Below, one piece after another: positions 9,083 to 17,575 of a DNA stretch of 64,000 nucleotides. How positions within the stretch are numbered: position 1 is the first letter of the stretch; each line of letters opens with the position of its first letter. The stretch is from assembly GCA_905215015.1 (NCBI GenBank), contig CAJMOS010000002.1, forward strand, positions 1 to 64,000, in the 5' to 3' direction. The stretch is from an uncultured bacterium. Its GTDB lineage: Bacteria; Spirochaetota; Spirochaetia; Sphaerochaetales; Sphaerochaetaceae. Both the position numbers and the translations under genes were made by a program. A model generated the notes under the pieces. That model was given only the letters and a program-made list of their open reading frames with translations. It was not told the DNA's origin and did not search any database.

Positions 9083-10435
9083 ATGGGTAAAGAACGGGAT
9101 ATCCAATACGTCTGCTCGCAATGCGGGCATGTCGAAAAGAAATGGCTGGGAAGGTGCCCCGAGTGCGGAAGCTGGAACACCTTCGAGGAGGAGGCCGTCA
9201 AGCCCCAAGTCGATACGACCAAAGTGGCGGTGATGAGCTCGGGGTCCGCCCCTGTGGCTCTCTGCGAAGTACAGGTCGATCCCGGCTACCGTTTCTTTAC
9301 CGGTATTTCCGAACTTGACCGCGTGCTTGGCGGCGGGGTGATGAAGGGGTCGGCCACGTTGATCGGCGGCGAGCCTGGCATCGGAAAATCCACATTGATG
9401 TTGCAGATGGCCGCATTGTGCGGCCAGCACGCGAGCGTGCTTTATATCTCGGGAGAGGAGTCTCCCGGACAGGTGAAGCTGAGGGCGGAGCGCCTGCATC
9501 TTGATATGGCGCATATTTCCATTTTCTGCGATACGAGGCTTGAAGTCCTGCAGCCGATCTTGGAGAAGGCCAAGCCCCAGATTGTCATCATCGATTCCCT
9601 TCAGACCCTGCTTTCCAGCGAGATTCCCTCTCCTGCGGGATCGGTCAACCAGATCCGCGCCTGCTCGACCGCTTTGGTGGGGCTTTCCAAACAGTTGGGT
9701 GTTTCCCTGTTCTTGGTCGGCCATATCACCAAGGAAGGGGTCCTGGCGGGCCCGAAAGTCATCGAGCATCTTGTGGATACCGTGCTTTCCTTCGAAGAGA
9801 CGGGAAGTGGAATCCGCATGCTGAGGGCTTTGAAGAACCGATTCGGGTCGGTAGACGAGCTTGGTATCTTCCTGATGGGGGAGCGGGGGCTGGAGGCGGT
9901 TGAGGAACCTTCCTCTTTCTTTATCAGCCAGCGTGCCGGCAAGGTGACCCCTCCCGGTATCGCCTACACGGCAGTGACCGAAGGAAGCCGTACCTTTGTC
10001 GTGGAGATCCAGGCGCTTACCGTCTCGGCGAAGAGCGGATACAGCAGGGTCTATTCCGACAGGATCGACACGGCGCGTGTCATGCGGGTCAGTGCCATCT
10101 TGGAAAAACATGCGGGCTTGGCGCTCGGGCAGACGGATATCTACGTGAATGTCGGGGGAGGAATCAAACTGGGTGAGGTTTCCATCGAGCTTCCCCTGGC
10201 GCTCGCGCTCTGGTCCGCCTATCGGGGCGTAAGCCTTCCTTCCAAACTGGTTTCCTTTGGAGAGCTCTCGCTTGCCGGCGAGATTCGTCCTGTGGGGTTT
10301 GCCCAGAAACGCGTCAAAGCCGCGATCGATATGGGCTTTGAGCAGATGCTTGTGCCGAGAGGGACCAAGTTAGGAAAGGCAACCAACTGTCAGATTGCCG
10401 CTACCATGCAAGAAGCGATTCAAAAATTGTCTTAG
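9083..10435 (+). CDS. radA: DNA repair ATPase RadA (Sms)
   Basis: RadA is a RecA-like hexameric helicase that promotes branch migration during recombination. The 450-residue protein opens with a C4 zinc finger (CSQC...CPEC, residues 11-28). It continues with Walker A GEPGIGKST at 96-104, the RadA-specific KNRFG motif near 251, and a Lon-protease-like C-terminal domain (VNVGGGIKLGE, LAGEIRPVG). Length and order are normal for the family. There is no clear ribosome-binding site before the ATG; an AT-rich segment lies directly upstream. The 20-base gap after the isomerase gene allows read-through. Confidence 0.95.
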   Translation: MGKERDIQYVCSQCGHVEKKWLGRCPECGSWNTFEEEAVKPQVDTTKVAVMSSGSAPVALCEVQVDPGYRFFTGISELDRVLGGGVMKGSATLIGGEPGIGKSTLMLQMAALCGQHASVLYISGEESPGQVKLRAERLHLDMAHISIFCDTRLEVLQPILEKAKPQIVIIDSLQTLLSSEIPSPAGSVNQIRACSTALVGLSKQLGVSLFLVGHITKEGVLAGPKVIEHLVDTVLSFEETGSGIRMLRALKNRFGSVDELGIFLMGERGLEAVEEPSSFFISQRAGKVTPPGIAYTAVTEGSRTFVVEIQALTVSAKSGYSRVYSDRIDTARVMRVSAILEKHAGLALGQTDIYVNVGGGIKLGEVSIELPLALALWSAYRGVSLPSKLVSFGELSLAGEIRPVGFAQKRVKAAIDMGFEQMLVPRGTKLGKATNCQIAATMQEAIQKLS

Positions 10436-10440
10436 CAATT

Positions 10441-10455
10441 ATTTGTAATACAAAT
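10441..10455. repeat. 15-base palindrome between radA and buk
   Basis: ATTTGTAATACAAAT is an inverted repeat with a single central base, just after the radA stop. It shares the half-site TTGTAAT with the palindrome at 5623-5638. Confidence 0.35.
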
Positions 10456-10519
10456 ATATATAAAAGTTAGGAATCATAACATGCTTGGCAGGATGGCCTT
10501 TTGCATGTCGAAATACGCC

Positions 10520-10548
10520 TTGCCCGAAACCGTAAAAAGACGTAGCGT
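10520..10548 (+). promoter_or_regulatory. Possible promoter of buk, leaderless geometry
   Basis: TTGCCC (10520-10525), a 17-base spacer and TAGCGT (10543-10548), with the ATG six bases later. The -10 box is weak (3 of 6), but the spacing repeats that seen at parA. Confidence 0.4.
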
Positions 10549-10554
10549 GTAGCC

Positions 10555-11673
10555 ATGTCCACCTATCGAATGCTTGTCATCAATCCCGGTTCGACTTCGA
10601 CCAAGATCAGTGTTTTCGATGATCGTAAGGAATGCTTCTCAGCCAGCGTGTTCCATGATGCGCCGCTTTTGCTCTCATTTCCCACAGTCAACGACCAGAT
10701 GGAAATGCGAATGCAGGTGGTTTCCGATACGCTGAAAGCCCATGCCGTTCCCATGGAGTCGATCGACGTCTTTATCGGCCGTGGTGGTTGCGCCTACGCC
10801 CAAGGAGAAGGTGTCATGCCGATCGACAAACGGCTCAGGGACGACACGGCGGCCGACGTGGGCGGCAGCGATCATCCTGCGAAGCTGGGAGTCATGATGG
10901 CATACGAACTGGGACTCAAGTACCACAAGCCGATGTACACGGTGGATCCCACCAACGTGGACGAGCTGGATGATGTGGCGCGTCTGACCGGTATCCAAGG
11001 CTTGTACCGGAGAGCGCAGACCCATGTGCTGAACCAGAAGGGCGTGGCCAGACGGTACGCGGAAAAAATCGGGCGGAGCTATGAAGCCTGTAATTTCATC
11101 GTCTGCCACATCGATGGAGGGATCACGATCACCGCGCACAGGCATGGACGCATGGTGGACAGTACGGAAGGAGCTGGAGGTGATGGTCCGTTCTCTCCTA
11201 CCAGGCTTGGCTCTATTCCCGTCATCGAGTTGCTTTCCTATCTCGAGCACCACTCGCTGGACGAAGTGAGGACCATGTGTTCACGCTCTGGCGGTCTGGT
11301 CAGCTATTTCGGCACCTCCAATGCGGACACGATCCACAAGATGGTGGAACAGGGAGACGCGAAAGCTACGATGGTGTGGTCTGCCATGACCTACCAGGTT
11401 TGCAAGTCAATCGGCGCCATGGCCGCGGTCCTGTCGGGCAAAGTGGATGCGATCATCCTGACCGGGGGGCTGGTCCGTTTTTCCGATATCGTCTCGACAA
11501 TCCAAGAGAAGTGTGGATGGATCGCTTCCGTCGTGCTGTATCCGGGCGAGGTCGAGCAGCAGGCCATGGCCTATTCCGTGCTCGACGTGCTCACCGGTAA
11601 GCGCGAGGCCCACCCGTACACGGGGAGACCTCTCTTCCAAGGGTTTGATTGGGACAGGGACAGACAGGACTGA
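10555..11673 (+). CDS. buk: Butyrate kinase
   Basis: Acetokinase-family enzyme that interconverts butyryl-phosphate and butyrate with ATP, or acts on a related short or branched-chain acid, in the cytoplasm. The 372-residue protein begins with the phosphate-binding strand MLVINPGSTSTKISVF. It has HIDGGITITAHRHGRMVDS, a GDGPFSPTRLG segment and the second nucleotide motif IILTGGLVRF near 302-311. It is slightly longer than the usual 355-360 residues. No ribosome-binding site is visible. The phosphotransbutyrylase partner (ptb) is not in the window. The stop is two bases from the convergent traB-like gene. Confidence 0.9.
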   Translation: MSTYRMLVINPGSTSTKISVFDDRKECFSASVFHDAPLLLSFPTVNDQMEMRMQVVSDTLKAHAVPMESIDVFIGRGGCAYAQGEGVMPIDKRLRDDTAADVGGSDHPAKLGVMMAYELGLKYHKPMYTVDPTNVDELDDVARLTGIQGLYRRAQTHVLNQKGVARRYAEKIGRSYEACNFIVCHIDGGITITAHRHGRMVDSTEGAGGDGPFSPTRLGSIPVIELLSYLEHHSLDEVRTMCSRSGGLVSYFGTSNADTIHKMVEQGDAKATMVWSAMTYQVCKSIGAMAAVLSGKVDAIILTGGLVRFSDIVSTIQEKCGWIASVVLYPGEVEQQAMAYSVLDVLTGKREAHPYTGRPLFQGFDWDRDRQD

Positions 11674-11675
11674 GT

Positions 11676-12869
11676 TCAGCCAAGCAGCTTGAGCAGGACA
11701 GGAAAGGCGATGATGGTACCGATTGAGCTTCCGACCGAACAGGTCAGGAAGACGAGCAGGGCGTGCAGGATCCGGTTCTTGTACCAGGCGGAGACATGGG
11801 TCGCGTCCTCGGACAGGTCCTCGAAGTCTCGCACCTTCGGTTTGCGGAGCGTGGCCTCGACCAAACCGCTGACAATACCGACACCGATGGTGGGGTTCAG
11901 GCTGGTGAAGGGGCTGGCCAAGGCGCTGATGGCGATGTTCAGCGGATGGGCAAGGCCGATGATGCCGCCTATGGCGGTGAAGACCGCGTTGACCGCGACC
12001 CAGTAGCCGAACATCTTCGCTCCCTGTTGCCAGCCGGCGTGAGCGAAGCCCCAGGCGATGATTGCGATGATCGTGGCGGGAACCAGGAAGCCAATCACTT
12101 TGCTTGCCTTCGACGCGGGAGGCACCTCGCTGATGCTCTTCAGGTCCACGGTTGGGAGACCCTTCTCGTAGGCACGGAACTGTTTGACGATGCCGTTCTG
12201 ATGGCCGGCTCCGATAATGGCGACGATGTTGTTGCCGGGGGCGTTCCAGATGCTGGTCGCCAGGTACTGGTCTCGTTCGTCGATGAGCACCTGCTTGACG
12301 GTCGGCAACTCCTTGGCGAGGTCTTGCAGCATGGACTGCATGGTGGCGTTGTTCTTCAGTTGTTCCAACTCCTCGGGGGAGACTTCTTCCTTGCTGAAAA
12401 CTGCCCCGACCAGTTCTCCAAGCAACTTCATCTTGTTCCAGAACGAGGACTTTCTCCACGCTCGTTTCAGGGTGATCTGGATTTCCCTGTCACAAAGGGA
12501 GAAGGGGATATGCTTTTCCTCGGCGATATGGCCGGCGGAGATGATTTCTTCTCCGGGCGCGGAACCGGTCTGGTCCCCCATGCGTTTCTGATAACCGGCG
12601 AGGGCCATGTTGGCGATCATGAGGAAAGCCTTGTTGTTCTTGAAGACTTTGCGGATGTCCTGGTCCTGCCAGTCCTGGTGCTGGGTCTTGCTCTGCCATC
12701 TTCCCGAATCAAGCTCAAGGCAGATGTGGTCCGGCTTGACCTCGTCGATGACACTTTTAACCTCGTCGACGCTCTTTTGGGAGACATGCGCCGTACCGAC
12801 CAAGGTGATTGTCTTTCCGTTCTTGAAGACCAGTTGCTTTGTATGTTCGCCGAGCTTGTGTGAAATCAT
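11676..12869 (-). CDS. TraB/PrgY-family membrane protein
   Basis: A 397-residue protein of the TraB (pheromone-shutdown-related) family, named for enterococcal TraB but widespread with unclear biochemical function. The N-terminal domain has the family motif ITLVGTAHVSQ near 21-31 and ICLELDSGRW near 54-63. The C-terminal third has about four hydrophobic segments (for example VIGFLVPATIIAIIAWGF and the last 35 residues), placing the protein in the inner membrane. The open frame continues upstream to 12929, but the ATG at 12869 fits the family start and the promoter at 12880-12909. No Shine-Dalgarno is seen. Confidence 0.8.
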   Translation of the reverse strand: MISHKLGEHTKQLVFKNGKTITLVGTAHVSQKSVDEVKSVIDEVKPDHICLELDSGRWQSKTQHQDWQDQDIRKVFKNNKAFLMIANMALAGYQKRMGDQTGSAPGEEIISAGHIAEEKHIPFSLCDREIQITLKRAWRKSSFWNKMKLLGELVGAVFSKEEVSPEELEQLKNNATMQSMLQDLAKELPTVKQVLIDERDQYLATSIWNAPGNNIVAIIGAGHQNGIVKQFRAYEKGLPTVDLKSISEVPPASKASKVIGFLVPATIIAIIAWGFAHAGWQQGAKMFGYWVAVNAVFTAIGGIIGLAHPLNIAISALASPFTSLNPTIGVGIVSGLVEATLRKPKVRDFEDLSEDATHVSAWYKNRILHALLVFLTCSVGSSIGTIIAFPVLLKLLG

Positions 12870-12879
12870 GGTGAGGTCA

Positions 12880-12909
12880 ATGATACTCCCATCATCCCTC
12901 GCTGGGCAA
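12880..12909 (-). promoter_or_regulatory. Promoter of the TraB-family gene
   Basis: Minus-strand TTGCCC (12909-12904), an 18-base spacer and TATCAT (12885-12880), with the ATG ten bases downstream. The predicted leader is only about 3-4 bases. The boxes overlap the 3' end of the upstream gene. Confidence 0.5.
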
Positions 12910-13317
12910 CCAAAGAAGCTGCACGGCAAGCTCCAGCGCGTTTTCCTTGATGATCCGGATATACAGCGGGCCGGCGTTCCGCTCCGCCACGTAGGGATTC
13001 AGCTCTCTTCTGATTTCGTTTCGGTCGGGAAGGTATTCCAATTGCTCGAAGCGCCAACGTCCCGGCTCGATGGCGAAATCATGGGGTTTCTGCCTGTCTG
13101 CGATTCCCTCCGCGATCCGGTTCTTGTCCTCTTCGTCCGGGGCGTCTGCCCATCCGTACCTGGCCACAGACAGGTCCGGACGCGTCTCAAGGCAGAGCTC
13201 GCACCCTGTCTCCATCGTGTCCGCCCTCTCCAATGCGGCTTGCCAGCAGGTCTCCAGACTGTCGCTTGGAAGGGGTAGCTGTTTGTATGGAATTTGTTGG
13301 AACAAATGGAGTATCAT
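12892..13317 (-). CDS. Small protein of unknown function (141 residues)
   Basis: I do not recognise the family. The frame reads as a genuine soluble protein: it starts MILHLFQQIPYKQLPLP, has segments METGCELCLETRPDLS and GRWRFEQLEYLPDRN, and ends ELAVQLLWLPSEG. It has no signal peptide, membrane segment or obvious catalytic motif. The same frame stays open far upstream, but that part is the antisense of the YgjP-like gene; the first sensible start is the ATG at 13317. Its start codon is only 12 bases from that of the divergent gene at 13330. It ends 22 bases before the TraB-family gene, with which it may be co-transcribed. Confidence 0.55.
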   Translation of the reverse strand: MILHLFQQIPYKQLPLPSDSLETCWQAALERADTMETGCELCLETRPDLSVARYGWADAPDEEDKNRIAEGIADRQKPHDFAIEPGRWRFEQLEYLPDRNEIRRELNPYVAERNAGPLYIRIIKENALELAVQLLWLPSEG

Positions 13318-13329
13318 GCCCCAAAGATA

Positions 13330-14007
13330 ATGAAAACCACCGGCAAAGTACAGCAATACGAGTACACGCTTACCTACCGTCGTGGAGCCCGCAGGATCGT
13401 GCTCCGCTACGATGTGCATGGCGCCCTGCACGCCAGCGCTCCCTACTACACCCAGAAGCACGAGGTGGAGAGGTTCATCCTTCTGTCGCTGCCGAAGCTT
13501 GAGAAGATGAAAAAGCCCGAGGCGAGCTGGCAATCCGGCATGGAACTCACGCTCTCTGGAGAACGCGTCAGGCTGACTTTTGACGAGCAGGCGGGAAAAC
13601 CCTACTTGCTCGATGGGAACCTTTTCGTGAAACCAGGTTCCCGGGAAGAGGTGTCCGGACGGGTCAAACGCTATTTCCACGATATCACCAGAGATCGGGT
13701 CGTCCCGCTTGTGGACTGGTGGTGCCGGAAACTTGGACTGACCGTCGGGCGGATTGCCATCCGGGACAGCCATAGGGTATGGGCGAGTTGCTCGCGGAAG
13801 GGCAATCTCAATTTCTCCCTACGTTGCGCCGGCCTGGGGGACGAGGACCTTTCCTATCTTGTCCTGCACGAGCTGGACCATCGGGTCAATTTCAATCATG
13901 GCCCCCAGTTCCACGCCTTTCTGGACCTGCACATGCCTGACTGGCGTCTGAGGGAGAGGCATCTGTCGGCCATGCAGCCCGAGTGCGATGTGTTTGGAGG
14001 AAGATGA
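13330..14007 (+). CDS. YgjP-like metallopeptidase-domain protein (DUF45)
   Basis: A 225-residue zinc-metalloprotease-like protein of the YgjP/WLM group. The signature is complete: WASCSRKGNLNFSL, then the zinc motif HELDH in VLHELDHRVNFNHGPQFHAF near residues 180-200, where the distal H of NHGPQF is usual. Other starts are possible upstream (TTG 13294, ATG 13306). I chose the ATG at 13330 because it avoids overlap with the divergent gene and gives a short lead into the domain. The stop overlaps the start of the next gene as ATGA, so the two are translationally coupled. Confidence 0.75.
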   Translation: MKTTGKVQQYEYTLTYRRGARRIVLRYDVHGALHASAPYYTQKHEVERFILLSLPKLEKMKKPEASWQSGMELTLSGERVRLTFDEQAGKPYLLDGNLFVKPGSREEVSGRVKRYFHDITRDRVVPLVDWWCRKLGLTVGRIAIRDSHRVWASCSRKGNLNFSLRCAGLGDEDLSYLVLHELDHRVNFNHGPQFHAFLDLHMPDWRLRERHLSAMQPECDVFGGR

Positions 14008-16277
14008 TGAAAGTGCTGATCATGCGTCTCTCCCCGTTCCGCGACGTGGTGAAGTCCACTCCCCACCAGTTCCTGTACGGCGAGTGCGCCCGGGTGTTGC
14101 CCGACGAGGATATCGATTTTGTCTTCCTGCCAAACGCGGGCGAACGAGAGCGTCTTTCCACGCTCCGTGGATTGCGTACCGGGCTGGAAGCCTCCAGGTT
14201 CGACCTGATTCTGGTCTCGAACAGCTACGCGGTCGAGCTGGTCAACCTTCCCAGCATGCTGCGCTTCGCCCATATCCCCTACCGTCACAGCCAGCGGGTA
14301 CAGGATCCTTTCTTCCCCTTGATCGTCATGGGTGGTTCCAATTCCATGGCCAGCCAGGGAGTGCTGTATGGTGCCGATGACGCCTTTGTCGACGCGCTCT
14401 ATTTTGGAGAAGGGGAAGGCAATACCACGCGCCTGGTATCCGCCCTGCTCAATGCTCCCAGAGATCAGTGGCGTCAGGCGCTTTCCTCTCTGGAAGGAGA
14501 GATCAATGGACTGATGGTGGTGGGAAACCGCCACACCACCGTCAAGAAGGCGATTCTTCCGGATACCAGCCATGACTGGCTTTCCACCGCGAAGCAGTAT
14601 CTGTTCGACAGTTCCGAGGCGACCACAGCACGTCTGCAGATCAGCTATGGATGCCCCTATTTCTGCACGTTCTGTTTTGAGGGGTGGGAACGCAAGCCCT
14701 ATCGGGAAGTGCCCTATGCGGAGCTGGAGCGGGCTGCCAGGCAACTGAAGCGGGCGACCGGTAGCGACACCCTGGAGATCACCAGCTTCAACTTCAACAC
14801 CCACCACGACGTGGTCAGGCTGATGAGCGGGCTGAACAAGTTCTTCTTCCGGGTCAATTTCATGAGCCAGCGGGCCGACATCCTTGCCGCCCATCCCGAG
14901 CTGCTTCCGTTTGAGGTCGCCGGCGACAAGCGCCAGTTCACCATCGGCGTCGAGGGCATCAGCGAGCGGATGCGGGCCTACTTCCACAAGAACCTGGACC
15001 GCCAGACCTTCCTGAAGGTGCTGGACCAGATGCTCTCGCAGAACATCCGCGAGGTGAAGCTCTTCTTCATCCTCTCCGGTCTTGAGGAAGACGAGGATAT
15101 CGCCGATTTCCAGCGGTTGCTGGAGAGTGTCAAGAAGGTCCGAGAGAAGCGGAACCGCGGCATACGCATTCTCTGTTCGTTCGGGCTTTTGGTCCGCATG
15201 CCCTTCACCCCGCTGCGCTACGCCCCGTTGCTGTTGCGGGAAGAGCTGTGGAAACCGGTTGTGGATAAGGTCAAGCGGGCTACCGAGCAGGGAGGCTACG
15301 AGTTCAGGCTGACCTACCCCTACAAGGAATACTTCCTTTCCCAGGTCCTGGTCATGACCAACCAGTATGTCGCCCCGGCGCTCGAGGCGATGGCGGACGC
15401 GGGGCTGGTCTACGACGGCAGCCTCCCCGAAGGAGCCTGGGAGCTGTTCGAGAAACTGTATCCCGTAACGGAAGACCTGACCAAGGAAAAGCCAGAAGAC
15501 TGGCCCTTCGCCTATGGCTTTGTCGACTGCGGAACCCCTTCGAAAGTGCTCTACAGCCGATATATGGACGCGAAGGAGGGAAAACAACACCCCACCTGCA
15601 TGGGTGGGTCCTGCCAGGGGTGTGGGGCGTGTGACCAGCGCCAACGTGAGGCGTTGGCCAGTCACGTGATTTCCATGCCGGGAATGTTGGACGGGCGCTC
15701 GCTTGAGGCGCTGATGAAAGCCAAGGCGCAGGCAAAACCCTTCTTCGTGAAGATGGAAATTCCCGAGCAATATACCATGGCGTACAAGGAAACGAAGGCA
15801 GCTTACGTCATGAGAACGCTGATGCAGGCCATCGACCACGGCGAAGAGGCTATCATGACGGTCCGCGATGCCGGCTTCGACAGTTTGGAGATGATGCGCT
15901 GGTGGGGGGACAACTGGTACGCGGTCTCCCCGTTTTCCAACGACAGGCGGGGCGAGGTCGTCCGGGCCCTCGGCAGGGACGGGTTTGCCGTTTGCGAGAC
16001 TATGCCCGTCCAGAACTCCCTGCGTGTGGAAATCGCCGGGGAACGGGAGCACCTGGACAAAGCCGCGCGTCGGCTGCTGGACGGCATGCATATTCCCTAC
16101 GTCCTCGGGAAGAGTGAAGGGAAGAGCTTGTATGGCATCCCGCCGAAATTCCAGAAAAAGCATATCGTGGAATCCTGTATAGTTCAGGGAAATGTGCTAA
16201 GGTTGGAGGGGACGAGCAAAATACAGTTCTCTCCGCTTGCGCACAGCGGCCTTGTGGCCCACATCAAGCAGGCGTGA
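14004..16277 (+). CDS. Large radical SAM protein with extra C-terminal cysteine motif
   Basis: A 757-residue radical SAM enzyme of unknown reaction. Residues 1-150 resemble a cobalamin-binding-type Rossmann region. The canonical CX3CX2C cluster motif is C217, C221, C224 in GCPYFCTFCF. A second motif, CX4CX2CX2C (C532, C537, C540, C543), could bind another Fe-S cluster or a metal. The final 150 residues have the form of an RNA-binding-like or DUF2344-like tail, which I cannot confirm. GGAGG precedes two in-frame ATGs (14004, 14007). The gene is coupled to the upstream metallopeptidase, and the flavodiiron gene follows 16 bases after the stop, suggesting one operon. Confidence 0.72.
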   Translation: MMKVLIMRLSPFRDVVKSTPHQFLYGECARVLPDEDIDFVFLPNAGERERLSTLRGLRTGLEASRFDLILVSNSYAVELVNLPSMLRFAHIPYRHSQRVQDPFFPLIVMGGSNSMASQGVLYGADDAFVDALYFGEGEGNTTRLVSALLNAPRDQWRQALSSLEGEINGLMVVGNRHTTVKKAILPDTSHDWLSTAKQYLFDSSEATTARLQISYGCPYFCTFCFEGWERKPYREVPYAELERAARQLKRATGSDTLEITSFNFNTHHDVVRLMSGLNKFFFRVNFMSQRADILAAHPELLPFEVAGDKRQFTIGVEGISERMRAYFHKNLDRQTFLKVLDQMLSQNIREVKLFFILSGLEEDEDIADFQRLLESVKKVREKRNRGIRILCSFGLLVRMPFTPLRYAPLLLREELWKPVVDKVKRATEQGGYEFRLTYPYKEYFLSQVLVMTNQYVAPALEAMADAGLVYDGSLPEGAWELFEKLYPVTEDLTKEKPEDWPFAYGFVDCGTPSKVLYSRYMDAKEGKQHPTCMGGSCQGCGACDQRQREALASHVISMPGMLDGRSLEALMKAKAQAKPFFVKMEIPEQYTMAYKETKAAYVMRTLMQAIDHGEEAIMTVRDAGFDSLEMMRWWGDNWYAVSPFSNDRRGEVVRALGRDGFAVCETMPVQNSLRVEIAGEREHLDKAARRLLDGMHIPYVLGKSEGKSLYGIPPKFQKKHIVESCIVQGNVLRLEGTSKIQFSPLAHSGLVAHIKQA

Positions 16278-16293
16278 GGGAGAAGGAGCTAAC

Positions 16294-17514
16294 ATGCAGC
16301 AACCTGACGAGCTTGCGCAAAGCGTCTATCGAGTTTCAGCCAAAATCGGAAACAGAGACCTGTTCGAGGGAATCTGGCCGATCCCCCAGGGAGTCATGCT
16401 CAATGCATATGTGCTCAAGGGCGAGAAAAAGAACGTGCTGATTGACCTGGTCAAGGACTGGGATGGTGCCTGTGACGCCATAGAGGGCCAGATGCGACAA
16501 CTTGGACTGCAGGTTTCCGATATCGATGTGCTGGTGGTCAACCACATGGAACCCGACCATACCGGTTCCCTCGCGTCGCTGGTCGCCAAGAACCCGAAGC
16601 TGGAGATCTACGCCACCGACAAGGCGGTTCCGTTGATGAAGGCCTTCTACGGGGTGACGACCAACATCCATCCGGTCAAGGATGGGGAGACGCTGGATAT
16701 CGGCGGCCGCACCCTGCAGTTCTTCCTGACCCCGAACGTCCACTGGCCGGAGACGATGATGACCTACGACGTCGAGGACCAGATCCTGTTCAGCTGCGAC
16801 GCCTTTGGAGCCTATGGCCGGTATGACCACTGCTTCCATGACGAGCTGGACGGGGAAGAGCTGGAATTGCTGTCCACCGAGACGGAGCGCTACTATGCCA
16901 ACATCGTCGCGGCCTTCAGCCCGTTCGTCACCCGCGCCATCAAGAAGCTGACCGACGCCAGGATTGGGCTCAAGGTGATCGCGCCGAGCCATGGCGTGGT
17001 CTGGCGGAAGGACCCGCTCGAGGTCGTCAGGTGGTACGCGAGGCTGGCGAGCTATGCCGCCGGACCGCGCGAGAAGGAAATCACCCTGGTCTGGTCCAGC
17101 ATGTACGGCAACACCGAGTGCATGGTCGAGACGGTCAGGAAAGCGGTGCAGGATGCCGGCGTCGTCCTGCACGAGATCCGCATCCCCCAGACCCATGTCT
17201 CCTACGTGCTGGAGAAGGCCTGGCGTTCCAGCGGCATCATCTTCGGCATGCCGACCTACTCGTACAAGATGTTCCCGCCGATGTACGACGTGATGGACGA
17301 GATGGAGCGCAGCCGTTTTTCCGGGCGCAAGACGATGCGTTTCGGTTCCTTCGGCTGGTCTGGAGGAGCACAGAAACAGTTCGACGAGTTCATCGAGTCG
17401 ATGAAGTTCGAGCACGAGGGCAATGTCGAGTTCCAGGGCCATCCGACGGAAGAGGACAAGAAGAAGGCCTACGACATGGCTTTCAAGATGGCCTCTGAGA
17501 TCAAGAACGGCTGA
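16294..17514 (+). CDS. A-type flavoprotein (flavodiiron protein), oxygen or NO reductase
   Basis: Flavodiiron protein that reduces O2 to water, or NO to N2O, protecting anaerobes. The N-terminal metallo-beta-lactamase-like domain holds the complete diiron set: H84, E86, D88 and H89 in NHMEPDH, plus the later H (PNVHWPE), D (FSCDAFGAYG) and H (APSHGVVW). The C-terminal flavodoxin domain has WSSMYGNTECM for FMN. At 406 residues it is the minimal class without a rubredoxin domain. The start at 16294 has a GAAGGAG site; the longer open frame overlaps the upstream gene. A strong terminator follows. Confidence 0.92.
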   Translation: MQQPDELAQSVYRVSAKIGNRDLFEGIWPIPQGVMLNAYVLKGEKKNVLIDLVKDWDGACDAIEGQMRQLGLQVSDIDVLVVNHMEPDHTGSLASLVAKNPKLEIYATDKAVPLMKAFYGVTTNIHPVKDGETLDIGGRTLQFFLTPNVHWPETMMTYDVEDQILFSCDAFGAYGRYDHCFHDELDGEELELLSTETERYYANIVAAFSPFVTRAIKKLTDARIGLKVIAPSHGVVWRKDPLEVVRWYARLASYAAGPREKEITLVWSSMYGNTECMVETVRKAVQDAGVVLHEIRIPQTHVSYVLEKAWRSSGIIFGMPTYSYKMFPPMYDVMDEMERSRFSGRKTMRFGSFGWSGGAQKQFDEFIESMKFEHEGNVEFQGHPTEEDKKKAYDMAFKMASEIKNG

Positions 17515-17541
17515 GAAAACAGCCAAGAAGCATGCATTGAG

Positions 17542-17571
17542 GCCGTTGTTTGTCAAAGCAACGGCTTTTTT
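17542..17571 (+). terminator. Intrinsic terminator after the flavodiiron gene
   Basis: GCCGTTG (17542-17548) pairs with CAACGGC (17559-17565) and is followed by six T (17566-17571). Confidence 0.9.
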
Positions 17572-17575
17572 GAGA

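Noticed and set aside
13294..13306. Earlier starts (TTG 13294, ATG 13306) for the YgjP-like gene
   Set aside because: They would overlap the divergent start at 13317 and have no better ribosome site; they are not excluded, only less likely.
12929..13773. Upstream extension of the 141-residue frame to 293 residues
   Set aside because: The extension is antisense to the YgjP-like gene, whose zinc motif and WxSCS motif are clearly real on the plus strand.
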